From assembly GCF_027172205.1 (NCBI RefSeq), contig NC_070618.1:7384001-7448000 (forward strand): DNA of 64,000 nucleotides, read 5' to 3'. A program made the position numbers and the translations under genes. Below, in pieces: positions 44,487-55,415 of this stretch. Below the pieces are notes generated by a model, which was not told where the DNA came from, did no database searches, and worked only from the letters and a program-made list of their open reading frames with translations. The DNA comes from Podarcis raffonei (taxonomy: Eukaryota; Chordata; Lepidosauria; Squamata; Lacertidae). How positions within the stretch are numbered: position 1 is the first letter of the stretch; every line of letters begins with the position of its first letter.

Positions 44487-45032
44487 GTTGTTGTTTAGTC
44501 GTGTCTGATTCTTCGTGACCCCCTGGACCAGAGCACGCCAGGCACTCCTGTCTTCCACTGCCTCCCGCAGTTTGGTCAAACTCATGTTCGTAGCTTCAAG
44601 AACACTGTCCCACCATCTCGTCCTCTGTTGTCCCCTTCTCCTTGTGCCCTCAATCTTTCCCAACATCAGGGTCTTTTCCAGGGAGTCTTCTCTTCTCATG
44701 AGGTGGCCAAAGTATTGCAGCCTCAGCTTCAGGATCTGTCCTTCCAGTGAGCACTCAGGGCTGATTTCCTTAAGAATGGATAGGTTTGATCTTCTTGCAG
44801 TCCATGGGACTCTCAAGAGTCTCCTCCAGCACCATAATTCAAAAGCATCAATTCTTCAGTGATCAGCCTTCTTTATGGTCCAACTCTCACTTCCATTCAT
44901 CACTACTGGGAAAACCATAGCTTTAACTATACAGACCTTTAACTATACGGCTTTAACTATACAGACCACCCGGAGCAGGAACTGGCAAGCCACTCCAGTA
45001 TCCCTGCCAAGAAAACTCCATGGACAAAGACA
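44487..45032 (-). mobile_element. BovB (RTE) LINE 3-prime end with inverted 5-prime piece
   Basis: Minus strand: TIKKADH..., then LRVPWTARRSNLSILKEISP, ECSLEGQILKLRLQYFGHLM, RREDSLEKTLMLGKIEGTRR, ending in ACGACTAAACAACAACAA. This is the BovB ORF2 C-terminus and tail. The 13-bp flanks ACAGGGCAGAATT (44474-44486) and ACAGGACAGAATT (45033-45045) match 12 of 13. About 44946-45032 is BovB sequence in the opposite orientation (GGAACTGGCAAGCCACTCCA, GAAAACTCCATGGACA), inside the same target duplication. Confidence 0.88.
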
Positions 45033-45631
45033 ACAGGACAGAATTACTACAATGTTAATCTGAAGGGCCTTTACTTGAACCCTGTGGGTGAGTTAACTGT
45101 GAGGAGAAGGCCGGCTGCAGGCCTGGTTCTTCGGCTCCTTCTCACACTCATGGCAAGCTTTTCTTCTGAAAACCCCTAAGGCAAAAGAGTCCACTTCTGC
45201 TGTCCATATCTGAGAAAAAAGAGAAGCCTTGGTTTTTTTCATGATGGTTGCCAATTCACTCCTTTTCATAGCAAATCAGGAACAGATATGCAAATAACTG
45301 GGCTTGACTTCTTTTGGGCAGAGGCAAAATATTTTCCTAATCTGAAGCTGAAAGTTGCTCGGCTATGCTTGACTTGCGCTCTTTGCAAGTCTTTAGGAGG
45401 CTCCAGAGGTCAGTGCCTGAATCACAGTTTAACCTGTTGCCTGCTGGCCTGAAAGGAGGATTTTCCCCTCCCGTGTTTTGAACGTGGAATAAAATAATGT
45501 GGTCTTTCTCTTTGCAAGCGTGTAAAATGACGGTGCATATTTGCTGGGGGGGGGGGAGTCAGTGTTTCTGTTCTAACCACTGAAATGTTTCCAGTTCACC
45601 AAGGATTGCCGTTCTAAACCAAGTGTGAGGA

Positions 45632-45770
45632 AGCTGTGGCCTTCTGGATATTGCTGAACTACAACTCCCCAAAGCCCCAGCAAGCATGGCCAATGGTTAG
45701 GATGGTGGGAGTTGTAGTTCAGCAAACATTTGGAGGGCCAAATGTTTTTGGAGGGCCAAACCCTTTTTAA
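45632..45770. repeat. Palindromic MITE copy (CTACAACTCCC family)
   Basis: GCTGTGGCCTTCTGGATATT, GCTGAACTACAACTCCCC on the left and GGTGGGAGTTGTAGTTCAGC, TTTGGAGGGCCAAA on the right form complementary arms. Confidence 0.7.
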
Positions 45771-45779
45771 ACCCATTTA

Positions 45780-45848
45780 TTAGGGTCTAAGTCCCATTTA
45801 ACTCAACTGGACTGTTCTGAGTAAAAATGTATAGGACTGTACTGCAGT
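45780..45848. repeat. Short semi-palindromic repeat copy
   Basis: TAGGGTCTAAGTCCCATTTA, ACTCAACTGGACTGTTCTGA, GTAAAAATGTATAGGACTGT. Confidence 0.6.
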
Positions 45849-45971
45849 TGTGTTCTGGGCAGTAAGGAGTATTTTACTCACACTAGTTGGGTGAACAAAT
45901 GACAAATTCTCTCTCTCTCACACCCACCCACCCCTCAATCCATGTTTAACACACTCCTAAATTTGGAGTAA

Positions 45972-46323
45972 GGGGCGCGGGTGGTGCTGTGGGTTAATCC
46001 ACTGAGCCTAGAACTTGACGATCAGAAGGTCGGCGGTTTAAATCCCCATGACGGGGTGAGCTCCCGTTGCTCGGTCCCTGCTCCTGCCAACCTAGTAGTT
46101 TGAAAGCACACCAGTGCAAGTAGATAAATAGGTACCGCTCCGGCAGGAAGGTAAACGGCATTTCCGTGCGCTGCTCTGGTTCGCCAGAAGCGGCTTAGTC
46201 ATGCTGGCCACATGACCCGGAGGCTGTACACCAGCTCCCTCAGCCAATAAAGCGAGATGAGCGCCACAACCCCAGAGTCGGCCACGACTGGACCTAATGG
46301 TCAGGGGTCCCTTTACCTTTAAG
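45972..46323 (+). mobile_element. Sauria SINE, full length
   Basis: Head GGTGGTGCTGTGGGTTAATC, B-box region GGTTTAAATCCCCATG, middle GTAGATAAATAGGTACCGC, and end CAGAGTCGGCCACGACTGG ... GGGGTCCCTTTACC. Flanked by a perfect 10-bp duplication TTTGGAGTAA (45962-45971, 46324-46333). Confidence 0.94.
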
Positions 46324-47969
46324 TTTGGAGTAACAATTCTAATTCCATAGGTGAATGTGACAATAATTTAAACTAAGAGCAAGGGAGAGACTTATATTTT
46401 ATTTTTCGTTGTTTTTCTGCTCTGTAAAAGCACAATATACAGTGATGGCACCATATACAGAATTCTTGTTGTTTTTATTGTTGCCTTTGTTCGTAGTGGC
46501 ATATGTATTATCCCATAATCAATGTATGTTGTTTAGAGTAACTCTTCAGGGATATTATATGAAACACACTTCAAGAGAGGATGTTGGTGGAGGACCAGTC
46601 CATGTCTAAATTGCAAGGAAAGTCTTTCCATGAGAGCTTCTTTAACTGATATCTATTCCTTGAGATTTCTAGTCTGTATCCATGTGTTAAGACAGACCAT
46701 CAGAAACCTAACAATTTGGAGTTAAATATCCGAGTTCAGCCGCAGGAGAAATGTTGTAACGTCAAGTAAGTTTGTGTGCTTTTTGCTGTTGGACAAGGAA
46801 AATTTATGTTACCTTGCATGTTTCTCTATTTGTGTTGGCTGCCAATAAATTGAGAGCCAAATTTGTGGTTCAACTCTGAACATCTTTGTTGTTGTTATGG
46901 CTTATACCTAAACAAATAAATATGTTGCTACTACTGTTGACTCCTGTGGGGCATACATCATTCTGCAAAGCACATGCCATGCAGGGTTAAGCTACCAATT
47001 TGCAACTTTAGTTGCATTAATTTATATCTTTCACTTCCCCCATGACTTTGGAGCTGGATTTTAGCTTCATCACAAACTTGGAAGGTAGGTTAGGGTGATA
47101 AATGGTTTCATAATTGTCACATAATGAATTCTGCAGGCAGTCAGGGCATTAAACCTGGGTTTCCTCATGTCCCAGCCTAGCATTTTGGCTGCTACACCAC
47201 ACTGATTTCATTTCATCTTTGCTTTTCCCCATTCCCAAGGTGTGTTCCATTTAATACACATTTGTTTAAGTGGTTACCATATGATTTCCAAGTGTGCGAT
47301 TTCCTATCCTGCCATAGCAATAATAATAGGAAAATGATTTAAGAACGTACGCAAAATAAACCCCAGCTGCTGAGATCTGGTTTCTTTTCAACCGGTTTCG
47401 GACCTTTTGTTTATCTAGGCATGTCTTTTTCCATGCAAATTTTTGCCAGAGAACATCTTCACCATCGGCAAAGGTTTATTTTTTAGAGAGGGGGGAACCC
47501 CCTTTATAAACCCCACAGTCTCTTTGCAGCTCTGGAACGACATGCAAAGACTTCCCTATTTATTGTAATGTTGGAAACAGCTCTCTGTGTCTGGGCGAGG
47601 GTGTCCATCCGAATGTGTCCTCGTGTACACACATTGTATGTGTGCAGCCATTCCCCGACACGCTGGCCTATTCAGGTGTAATTCAAATCCAGAGATACAA
47701 CAGCAAGCTGTGCCTCCCTTTTGGTGTCCCTGCCGCTCACCATGAATTGGAGAGCAACTGTCTGAAGCAGGGAGCCTTGTGGATCTGAGAAAGTTCAGTG
47801 CCCACAGGAAAACCCTGTGAAATCAGGGTGGCAGATTCCACAGAGAGCCTACAGGAGTAGAAGCTGATTCTTCACTTCAGAAACTCGCCTTCCAACCACT
47901 GAGGGCAACAGGAACAAAGGCCTCATCGGCACATTTAAAGCAGTATTATGCCATGTTAAACTGTCATGA

Positions 47970-48960
47970 ATTCCCCGTAAGCTTCCTGGAACTGGATGTG
48001 AGGATGCAGAATTTGCCTCCACGGTCACTTATGGACCCATTTTGTTTGTTTGTTTTCGACTCCCATATTTTAATGCAGCATCAAACCAATCTGACAGGAG
48101 AACAAAATACGGACTCCCTGAACCCCTCCGCTTCCTGCCCAAGGCCTGGTGCATCTCCCACCCCCACCCGCCACCTTTCAGAGGGTGGAGAACCGGGGCG
48201 GGTCGTTTCCGAGGATGAACTTGTGCTCCATGCCATCCTGGGTGATGGCCGCCAGGCGGATGACCCCCCCGCTGGAGCCGTTGCGGTCCATGGCCAGGGT
48301 GAGGGCATTGGCCGCGAAGCTCAGACACTCCTCCTTGCTCATCCCCGGCTTGTAAGTGGTGTTGACGAAGCCGTAGATGTAGGAGCTGCCAGAGCCCCCG
48401 ATGGAGAAGGGCTGGCAGACCATCATGCCCCACATGGGGACAGAGTACACCTGTCCCCCTTTGCGCTTGTCCCAGCCAGCCACGAGGATCCCGGCCGTGA
48501 GGTCCTCTCGGTAGCGGTAGCACATCTCCTTGAAGAGACTGGCGGCTGTGTGCACCAATGGGCGCTCATCCAGTTCAATGCTGTGGAAGCCCAGCTGGTA
48601 CGTAACGTCGTCCGCGATGGACTGGGTGTCAGCAGCGGAGCCCGAATGGCAGCAGAAAATGTGGTCGTGGATCTGCGTCAGCGTGTCCATGACGCGGTTG
48701 GCAATGTACGAAACCGTGGTGGTCCTGGAGTCAGCACCGATGACGACCCCACCATCAAACTCCACAGCCATGATGGTTGTCCCGGTGGTGACGGCCTACT
48801 GGGTCCAGTCCGGGCACCATGCCTCCATCTCGACGCTCGGCCTCAGCATCACTGGCACCGCCATCTTGGATCTCTTACGGACCCATTGTTAAAACCGTGT
48901 TCATGGAAGACAATCTTACTCGGCTACAAGTGATTGCCAAAGAAGAAGAAGACGTTTGTT
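47970..48960. repeat. Unclassified dispersed repeat, copy B, split by the PSMB6 retrocopy
   Basis: Left part GAATTCCCC ... CAGAATTTGCCTCCACGGTC, ACTTATGGACCCATT (to 48041); right part CTTACGGACCCATTGTTAAA, ACCGTGTTCATGGAAGACAA, TCTTACTCGGCTACAAGTGA, TTGCCAAAGAAGAAG (from 48874). Same order and orientation as copy A. The left edge is not sharp. Confidence 0.65.
48042..48873 (-). pseudogene. PSMB6: PSMB6 processed retrocopy (proteasome subunit beta type-6), decayed
   Basis: Intronless minus-strand copy of the beta1 proteasome subunit. From 48864 it reads MAVPVMLRPSVEMEAWCPDW, then a TAG stop within the propeptide, then [73 protein letters not shown] and [13 protein letters not shown], ending at 48178. 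Human PSMB6 lacks introns only when retrocopied. The Thr that would become the N-terminal nucleophile is present, but the catalytic Lys33 (NRVTDK in human) is Thr here (NRVMDT), and the C-terminus is shorter. An ATTAAA signal (minus, 48074-48069) and an A-rich tail (AAAACAAACAAACAAAA) follow. The flanks CTTATGGACCCATT (48028-48041) and CTTACGGACCCATT (48874-48887) are a 14-bp target duplication (13 of 14), so L1 machinery placed it. Not a working enzyme. Confidence 0.93.
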
Positions 48961-49500
48961 AAGCGTGCTAGGAGAGTTGTTAGGAAACGATTCCTCTCAC
49001 AAAGGCATGGTTCTCGGAGTTCCTTGGGAAGAGGGATTGATTGTTAAACCACTCTGAGAATTTTCCGAACCTTCCTCCTTCTTAGGGAATCCAAAGAAGG
49101 AATGTGAAGTATTTTGGAGGTGTGGAAGATTGTGGGCTACCACCTTGGTGAAGAAACCCTTGTGATTCACAGACCCCTTTTGCCACATTAAACTTCTCCC
49201 ACTAGGCGGTGTTTCCTCTGCACTTCCTGTGTAATCTAATTTACTCTATTGCTGTTGAAATGCCCCAGGCACTTAATGACAGTAAAAAATTAGCAACCAC
49301 TATGATTATAAATAAGTCTTAAAAGCATCTCTATAATCATAATTAAGTACAATTATCCCTAAAAGCAACTATTAGCATAACAATAGATGCTAAAAGCAGC
49401 AACCTACAGTCACAGAGTCGAAGCTTGTAAATTAAAAGCTAGGCAGAACAGTACTGTTTTCACTCTACCCTTGAAAGTATATCTTCTTATTTATCACACA

Positions 49501-49645
49501 TACCGCATACCGTGACTTTCATCCAAAAAGTTCAGGGCAGCATGCATGGTTCACCTCCCTCCATGTTATTGTCACAACAACCCTATAAGGTGGGTTAGGC
49601 TGAAAAATAGTGACTGGCCCAAGATTATCCAGTAAGTTTCATTAC
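49501..49645 (-). repeat. Ancient interspersed repeat (MIR/L2-like)
   Basis: TTATTGTCACAACAACCCTA, TAAGGTGGGTTAGGCTGAAA, TAGTGACTGGCCCAAGATTA resemble the conserved part of ancient amniote MIR/L2-like repeats (ACAACAACCCT.TGAGGTAGG). Family and orientation are uncertain. Confidence 0.4.
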
Positions 49646-49666
49646 TAAGTCCCCACCTGCACTAAA

Positions 49667-50375
49667 CAGTGGTACCTCGGGTTAAGTACTTAATTCGTTC
49701 TGGAGGTCTGTTCTTAATCTGAAACTGTTCTTTTTTTTTTTTAAATGATATTTATTAAAGTTTCAAGAAAAGATTACAAAATTAAGAAAAAGAAAGAAGA
49801 AGAAAAACAAAAAAACCAAAAAATACAAAATACAGAAAAATAAAACAATTAAAAACAAATCAGTCTTTCCATGTCTTGTCTTTCATTTACTTGTTTCCTG
49901 GACCTCCTCACACCTCCCTTTTTTGTATTCCAATTCAGTTAGTTAGTTCAGCAAATCCTTTCCCTCTTTGTTTTTATCTTAATCCTTTATCTTAATATAT
50001 TATAACTTTACATTCTTACCTGTTAACAATCCATCTTTACATACTCCTTTATAACATTGCTGCTAAAACCACTTAACTTCATTCCGACATCAATCTAACA
50101 TTCATTAATTTTGCAGTATTTCTGTAAATAGTCTTTAAATTTCTTCCAATCTTCTTCCACCGACTCTTCTCCCTGGTCTCGGATTCTGCCAGTCATCTTA
50201 ATCTGAAACTGTTCTTAACCTGAAGCACCACTTTAGCTAATGGGCCTTCCGCTGCTGCTGCGCCTCCGTCACACGATTTCTGTTCTCATCCTGAAGCAAA
50301 GTTCTTAAACCAAGGTAATATTTCTGGGTTAGCGGAGTCTGTAACCTGAAGCGTATGTAACCCGAGGTACCACGG
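49667..50375. mobile_element. Mariner-type MITE split by an L1 (CAGTGGTACCTCGGGTTAAG)
   Basis: Begins CAGTGGTACCTCGGGTTAAG and ends AACCCGAGGTACCACGG next to TA. It matches 54274-54515 over its whole length once the L1 at 49733-50195 is removed. The left TA is no longer intact. Confidence 0.85.
49733..50195 (-). mobile_element. L1 LINE 3-prime end nested in the MITE
   Basis: Poly-T on the left; minus-strand frame near 50110-50190 ends RIRDQGEESVEEDWKKFKDY, LQKYCKINEC, the usual L1 ORF2 C-terminus. The insertion duplicated 21 bp of the MITE (49712-49732 and 50196-50216, identical). 5-prime truncated. Confidence 0.88.
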
Positions 50376-50711
50376 TATGTTGAAGCAATATCATTCCGAA
50401 GGATCCTGGGACGTTAACCCTGTAGTTATGGGTTCTGAGAGTTGATAGGAGATTCCTATTCCCCTCACAGACCTGCAATTCCTGGAGGAGTTTAACAATC
50501 AATCCCAGGTAACTCTGAGAACTACCTCGGGGAGGGGGGGAGAGGAGTTTCCTAACAACTCTCAACAATGTTAGCAAACTATAGTTCCCAGAATTCTTCG
50601 GGTGAAGCCAGGACTGTTTAAAGTGGGATGGAACTGTTTTGTGCAGATGGGGCTTATGTAGGGATTTGCACGTCTCCCCCACCCCCTTTCTTAGGCTATA
50701 TATATACTCTT

Positions 50712-51122
50712 AGCTGGACCATAAAGAAGGCTGATCGCCGAAGAATTGATGCTTTTGAATTATGGTGCTGGAGGAGACTCTTGAGAGTCCCATGGACTGC
50801 AAGAAGATCAAACCGATCCATTCTGAAGGAAATCAGCCCTGAGTGCTCACTGGAAGGACAGGTCCTGAAGCTGAGGCTCCAGTACTTTGGCCACCTCATG
50901 AGAAGAGAAGACTCCCTGGAGAAGACCCTGATGTTGGGAAAGATGGAGGGCACAAGGAGAAGGGGGCGACAGAGGACGAGATGGTTGGATAGTGTTTTCG
51001 AGGTTACCAGCATGAGTTTGACCAAACTGCGGGAGGCAGTGGAAAACAGGAGTGCCTGGCGTGCTCTGGTCCATGGGGTCACGAAGAGTCGGACACGACT
51101 AAACGACTAAACAACAACAACA
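50712..51122 (+). mobile_element. BovB (RTE) LINE 3-prime end
   Basis: Plus-strand frame WTIKKADRRRIDAFELWCWR, RLLRVPWTARRSNRSILKEI, SPECSLEGQVLKLRLQYFGH, ...SAWRALVHGVTKSRTRLND, then the tail ACGACTAAACAACAACAACA. Flanks ATATATACTCTT (50700-50711) and ATATACACTCTT (51123-51134) match 11 of 12. The frame is intact, so the copy is young, but only the last part of ORF2 is present. Confidence 0.92.
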
Positions 51123-52509
51123 ATATACACTCTTGTTTATTTTGCAACCAGTGTTCTCCCACTGCTGGATTGAGAAGCCATGTACACATAATGTTAGCAA
51201 CCATGCATATCTATCCTGTGTCTATCCTGTCATTCCTTACGAAATGCTGCATTTTGATAAGTTTTTGTCCAAACCAGCTTTGATCCGAATTGAGGAAAAG
51301 AGCAACCTAGCAGTGCTTGAAGCTGTGTACTCAGCCCCAGTCCAATACTCTTAACAGTTAAAGTGGGGAGATCTGGGTCTAACCACTACACCACATTGCC
51401 TGTTTGTATGTACTGTAAAGGCACCGGCAATTTGTGGACCTTGTTGTCTCCTCCCAGCTGACTCTGCTTGAGCTTCTAAAAGATGAGCCAGAGACTGCGT
51501 ACACACCATACATTTAAACCACATCCAGCCCACATTTAAAGCACATGGCTTCTTCACACAGACCCTGTGAAGTGTAGTTTGTTAAGGGTGCTGGGATTTG
51601 TAAATCTGTGAAGGGTTATACTACAGTTCCTAGGATTAAATGTATGGTGTGTCTACATAGCCAGAGATTCCTGCTTAGAACTTAAAGAAGGAAAAGGGAT
51701 TCCCTGGAATACAGGTGGGCCATTTACAAGTCATAACTAGGAAATGGATTCCCTGAAATTCCTGTTAAATCAGCTAATGGGATGGGAGGAGGCAGCAGAT
51801 TCCAGGCGAACATGGCCAAGGAGGTACGTTTTTTGACCTTTCAGGAGCAGACACTCTGCATCTGGGATCCGCTTTGACTGCCATTGGTGAAATCTCTTCT
51901 GCAGAAACAATGCCATAAACACCGTGCAAAAGAGACACTCAAGCCATGCATATAAGATGCTGTCAGTCCGGCCAGGTAGGCGAGCGAAGGACGTAAAAGC
52001 AGAGAAGTATGGTCTTTCGCCAGCTTCGGGACGTGAAGCTCTTCAAGTCATTTGTAATAGTCTTCCATTATACGTGGGGGAGTGTTGCTTTATGTCTTTT
52101 AAAGCGAAAAACTAGTCTGGGCAACACCAAAATAGAAGGACAGAGAAAGAAGAGTTAATCCCAATGGAATGAGTCACTTCGGCTCTGGGATTGGCAGAAA
52201 GAGGTGGCGGAGACGAGAAGTTCAGCTGCCACAATGCAGTAAGATCTTTCGCGGCTCGGCTCATGACAGTTTAACTGCCGCACAGCCGAAAGAATGGGGG
52301 TGGGAGAAACAACAAATTGCTATATTCAAATGCTTGGCAGCCTAGAGCTCCTGGTGTTTTATGCAAAAAAGAGGAGAGAAAAAACAGCAATAATCTCTTC
52401 CACCTGCCATTAGTAGGGCGAGTGCATTTTTCTCTTCTTTCTGGGCTGCCTTTATGGTGCACAATATAAAGGCAGGCAGAGGAAATCTAAGCCCTGGCTG
52501 TGCAAGGCC

Positions 52510-52625
52510 GCAGTGTCTTCCAGGTGGTGTTGGACTCCAATTCCCATCAGTCCCAGCCAGCATGGCCAATAGTCAGGGTTGATGGGAGTTGGAGTCCCGC
52601 ACCATTGGGAGGTCACCATATTGTT
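52510..52625. repeat. Palindromic MITE copy
   Basis: GTCTTCCAGGTGGTGTTGGA, CTCCAATTCCCATCAGTCCC on the left and GGGTTGATGGGAGTTGGAGT on the right; the same palindromic family as at 9150 and 45632. Confidence 0.65.
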
Positions 52626-52726
52626 GGCTACCCTTGGTTTAAAATATTTATATGCTGCCTGTTTCGAGGCAACTCAAAACAGACATACAATAAAATACTC
52701 ACAGATAAACTACTGGGAGACACAGC

Positions 52727-53611
52727 AACAAATGAGGGTGACCAAGATGATAAAGGGTCTGGAAACCAAGCTTTATGAGGAACCGTTGAGGGAGTTGGGT
52801 ATGGCTAGCCTGGAGAAGAGATTGAGAAGAGCTATGAACCCAAATATCTAAAGGGTTGTTTTGTGGAAGATGGAGCAAGTTTCCTTTCTCCTGCTCTGGA
52901 GGCTAGGACCTGAATCAATGGCTTCAAGTTACAAGAAAGGAGATACCAGCTAAACATCAGGAAGCACTTTCAGATGGCCGCCGAGACCACATAACCCCAG
53001 TCCTGAAAGACCTACATTGGCTCCAAGTACATTTTGGAGCACAATTCAAAGTGTTGGTGCTGACCTTTAAAGCCCTAAACGGCCTCGGCCTAGTATACCT
53101 GAAGGAGGGTCTCCACCCACATTGTTCAGCCCGGACACTGAGGTCCAGCTTTGAGGGCCTTCTGGCGGTTCCGTCACTGCGAGAAGTGAGGTTACAAGGA
53201 ACCAGGCAGAGGGCTTCTCGGTAGTGGTGCCTGCCCTGTGGAATACCCTCTCATCAGATGTCAAGGAAATAAACAACTATCTGACTTTTAGAAGACATCT
53301 GAAAGCAGCCCTGTTTAGGGAAATTTTTAATGTCTGAAGTTTTGTCGCTTTATTATTGTTATTAATATTCTGTTGGGAGCCGCCCAGAGTGGCTGGGGAA
53401 ACCCAGCCAGATGGGCGGGGTATAAATTCTTATTCTTATTCTTATTGCTGTTCAACTGTGGAATAGACTCCCTCAGAAGGTGGTGGGCTGTCCTTCCTTG
53501 AAGGTGTTTAAGCAAACGTTGGATTGCCATCTGTCATGGACTCTTGAGTTGAGATTCCTGCATCGCAGGGGATTGGACTAGGTTACCCTTCCAGCTCTAC
53601 AATTTTATGAT
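52727..53611 (+). mobile_element. CR1 LINE 3-prime end split by another LINE
   Basis: The first part (AGGGTGACCAAGATGATAAA ... CTAAACATCAGGAAGCAC) and the last part (TTCAACTGTGGAATAGACTC ... GGGATTGGACTAGGTTACCC, CTACAATTTTATGATT) are consecutive CR1 segments. Between them, at about 52971-53448, lies an L2-type tail. Confidence 0.8.
52971..53448 (+). mobile_element. L2-type LINE 3-prime end nested in CR1
   Basis: ORF2 C-terminal pieces (FGAQFKVLVLTFKALNGLG, then NTLSSDVKEINNYLTFRRHL, KAALFREIFNV) are followed by the tail GCCGCCCAGAGTGGCTGGGG, AAACCCAGCCAGATGGGCGG, GGTATAAATTCTTATTCTTA. The tail repeat is (TTCTTA)n. Confidence 0.8.
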
Positions 53612-54273
53612 TTTTGAGCCCACTCAAAATAGCTAAAATAGAACCAACAGCAAAAGCAGTCCAATGAGGGGAAAGCTAATGGGAAAAAGGGAGCCAGGTC
53701 TGGTGGAGCTCAATGGATTCCGAAGCCAATTTGGTGCTTTGGAAAGTGACCTCTGCTTTGGACACACATATCACTGGCAGGAGGCAAGCAAGATGAGTTT
53801 ATGTTGCTGACCTTGTAGTGCATGTAGGTTTGGAGTACTTGGCTAGAAGCTTGCAGCCAAATAATGGGCTGGTTAATCAATTTTGAACCCTGTCTCTCAG
53901 AACTCATGTACAGTGTGTGTGTGTGTGGTCCAACCATAAGCACCTCCTGCACCCCTCTTTCTCTTGTAAAAGCCCCATAATCCACTTGGCTTCCACAAAG
54001 TGCCTTGAAAGGAGCGCAGCTGCCATCTCCTCCTCACCTCCTCTCACCTGAGGGCTCATTCATGTTTAATGTGGGCAGTAAGCTTCATGTGGGCTTCTTG
54101 TTATTCCAGTCTTAAATTCAGTTAGATGCATGTGCACATTAGTTTGTGACACACATTTCTTCAAAAGTCCTCACGAAATTGTATTGAACATTTCTTCCAA
54201 AATACATCTCTACATGCTACTTTAGATAACCTATATGTTTTTAATGCACACTTTCTCTTTAAGTGCACATTTA

Positions 54274-54515
54274 CAGTGGTACCTCAGGTTAAGTACTTAA
54301 TTCATTCCGAAGGTCTGTTCTTAATCTGAAACTGTTCTTAACCTGAAGCACCACTTTAGCTAATGGGGCCTCCTGCTGCTGCCGTGCTGCCGGAGCACGA
54401 TTTCTGTTCACATCCTGAAGCAAAGTTCTTAACCTGAAGCACTATTTCTGGGTTAGTGGAGTCTGTAACCTGACGTGTATGTAACCTAAAGCATATGTAA
54501 CCCGAGGTACCACTG
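54274..54515. mobile_element. Mariner-type MITE (CAGTGGTACCTC ends), intact
   Basis: A 242-bp element flanked by TA (54272-54273, 54516-54517). Ends CAGTGGTACCTCAGGTTAAG and GTAACCCGAGGTACCACTG are inverted. The same family as the one split at 49667-50375. Confidence 0.88.
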
Positions 54516-54735
54516 TATTTGGTTGGAGAATTGCATCGCAAAATTTGAGGCAGTGCGGATTTCGAAGCTGCATTTTGGTTCCTGGCCTACAAAGAAGCAA
54601 GCCCAGAGCACTGATTCATGCAGAGATGCATTGGAGGCTTTTTTTGAGGAGAGGCAACTCTGACCCCCCCACACTAGCATGACCCAACATGCACTTTGGA
54701 AATTAATGGAACCAGCCTTCTACCATTATCTATTT

Positions 54736-54812
54736 GGGCTGCAGTTTCTTGGGAGTAAGCCCCATTTAACTTAATCGAACTTACTTTTGAGTAGACTTGT
54801 ACAGGCTTGTGC
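54736..54812. repeat. Short semi-palindromic repeat copy
   Basis: GGGCTGCAGTTTCTTGGGAG, TAAGCCCCATTTAACTTAAT, CGAACTTACTTTTGAGTAGA, CTTGTACAGGC. Confidence 0.7.
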
Positions 54813-55415
54813 TGTTTTTGTTTCAGCAAGCATAGAATATTTTAGCCTCTGCAATTGGAAACTAGTGATGTATTTAGCCAAGAAAAACTGTCTAGGTTAT
54901 GGCAAATCAGGCTGCACGGCACCTCCATCACCTGGCACAGCGAAACACAACCGAATAGGGCTTACACAACCAGAAACAATGAGGGGTGACTTTTCTAGGT
55001 GATTATCCTAATGTCTGGGTGGTGCATGGAGGACACAATACCAGAGAACCACCCATGTATTACAATAATCACCGGGAACAAAAAACGAAAAAGATGCTTG
55101 CCATTGCTTACAAAATATAATTCACAGCTACAGTGAAGTAAAGAGGGCAAGCGTGTTTGACTGAGTCTGGATGGCCTGACAGGATGGCCAGTCAGATATC
55201 CTATATTCTTCTGCTACTGTGAAATTTTCTATACTCAGGGAGTTGTCAAAGTTAAATATAAAGACTGTGCATCGAATTGTAACTTCTTCAAAGGTATAGC
55301 GTGTAAAAAAAAAAGCCCCAGATTCAAATCTGAACTCAGCCATGGTCTTAAACAAGTTAGGACTTCACACACACATACACACACACACACAGTATCAGAA
55401 TAATAATGCACACCT

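Noticed and set aside
44310-44816. Minus-strand 168-codon frame as a host gene
   Set aside because: It is the BovB ORF2 C-terminus; the same residues occur at 50.7 and 56.7 kb next to (ACA)n tails.
48178-48771. PSMB6-like 197-aa frame taken as a working proteasome gene
   Set aside because: Intronless with target duplication and A-tail, a stop just upstream in the propeptide, and the catalytic Lys33 replaced by Thr.
47953-48933. 326-codon plus-strand frame opposite the PSMB6 copy
   Set aside because: Antisense shadow of the retrocopy plus flanking repeat; no domain of its own.
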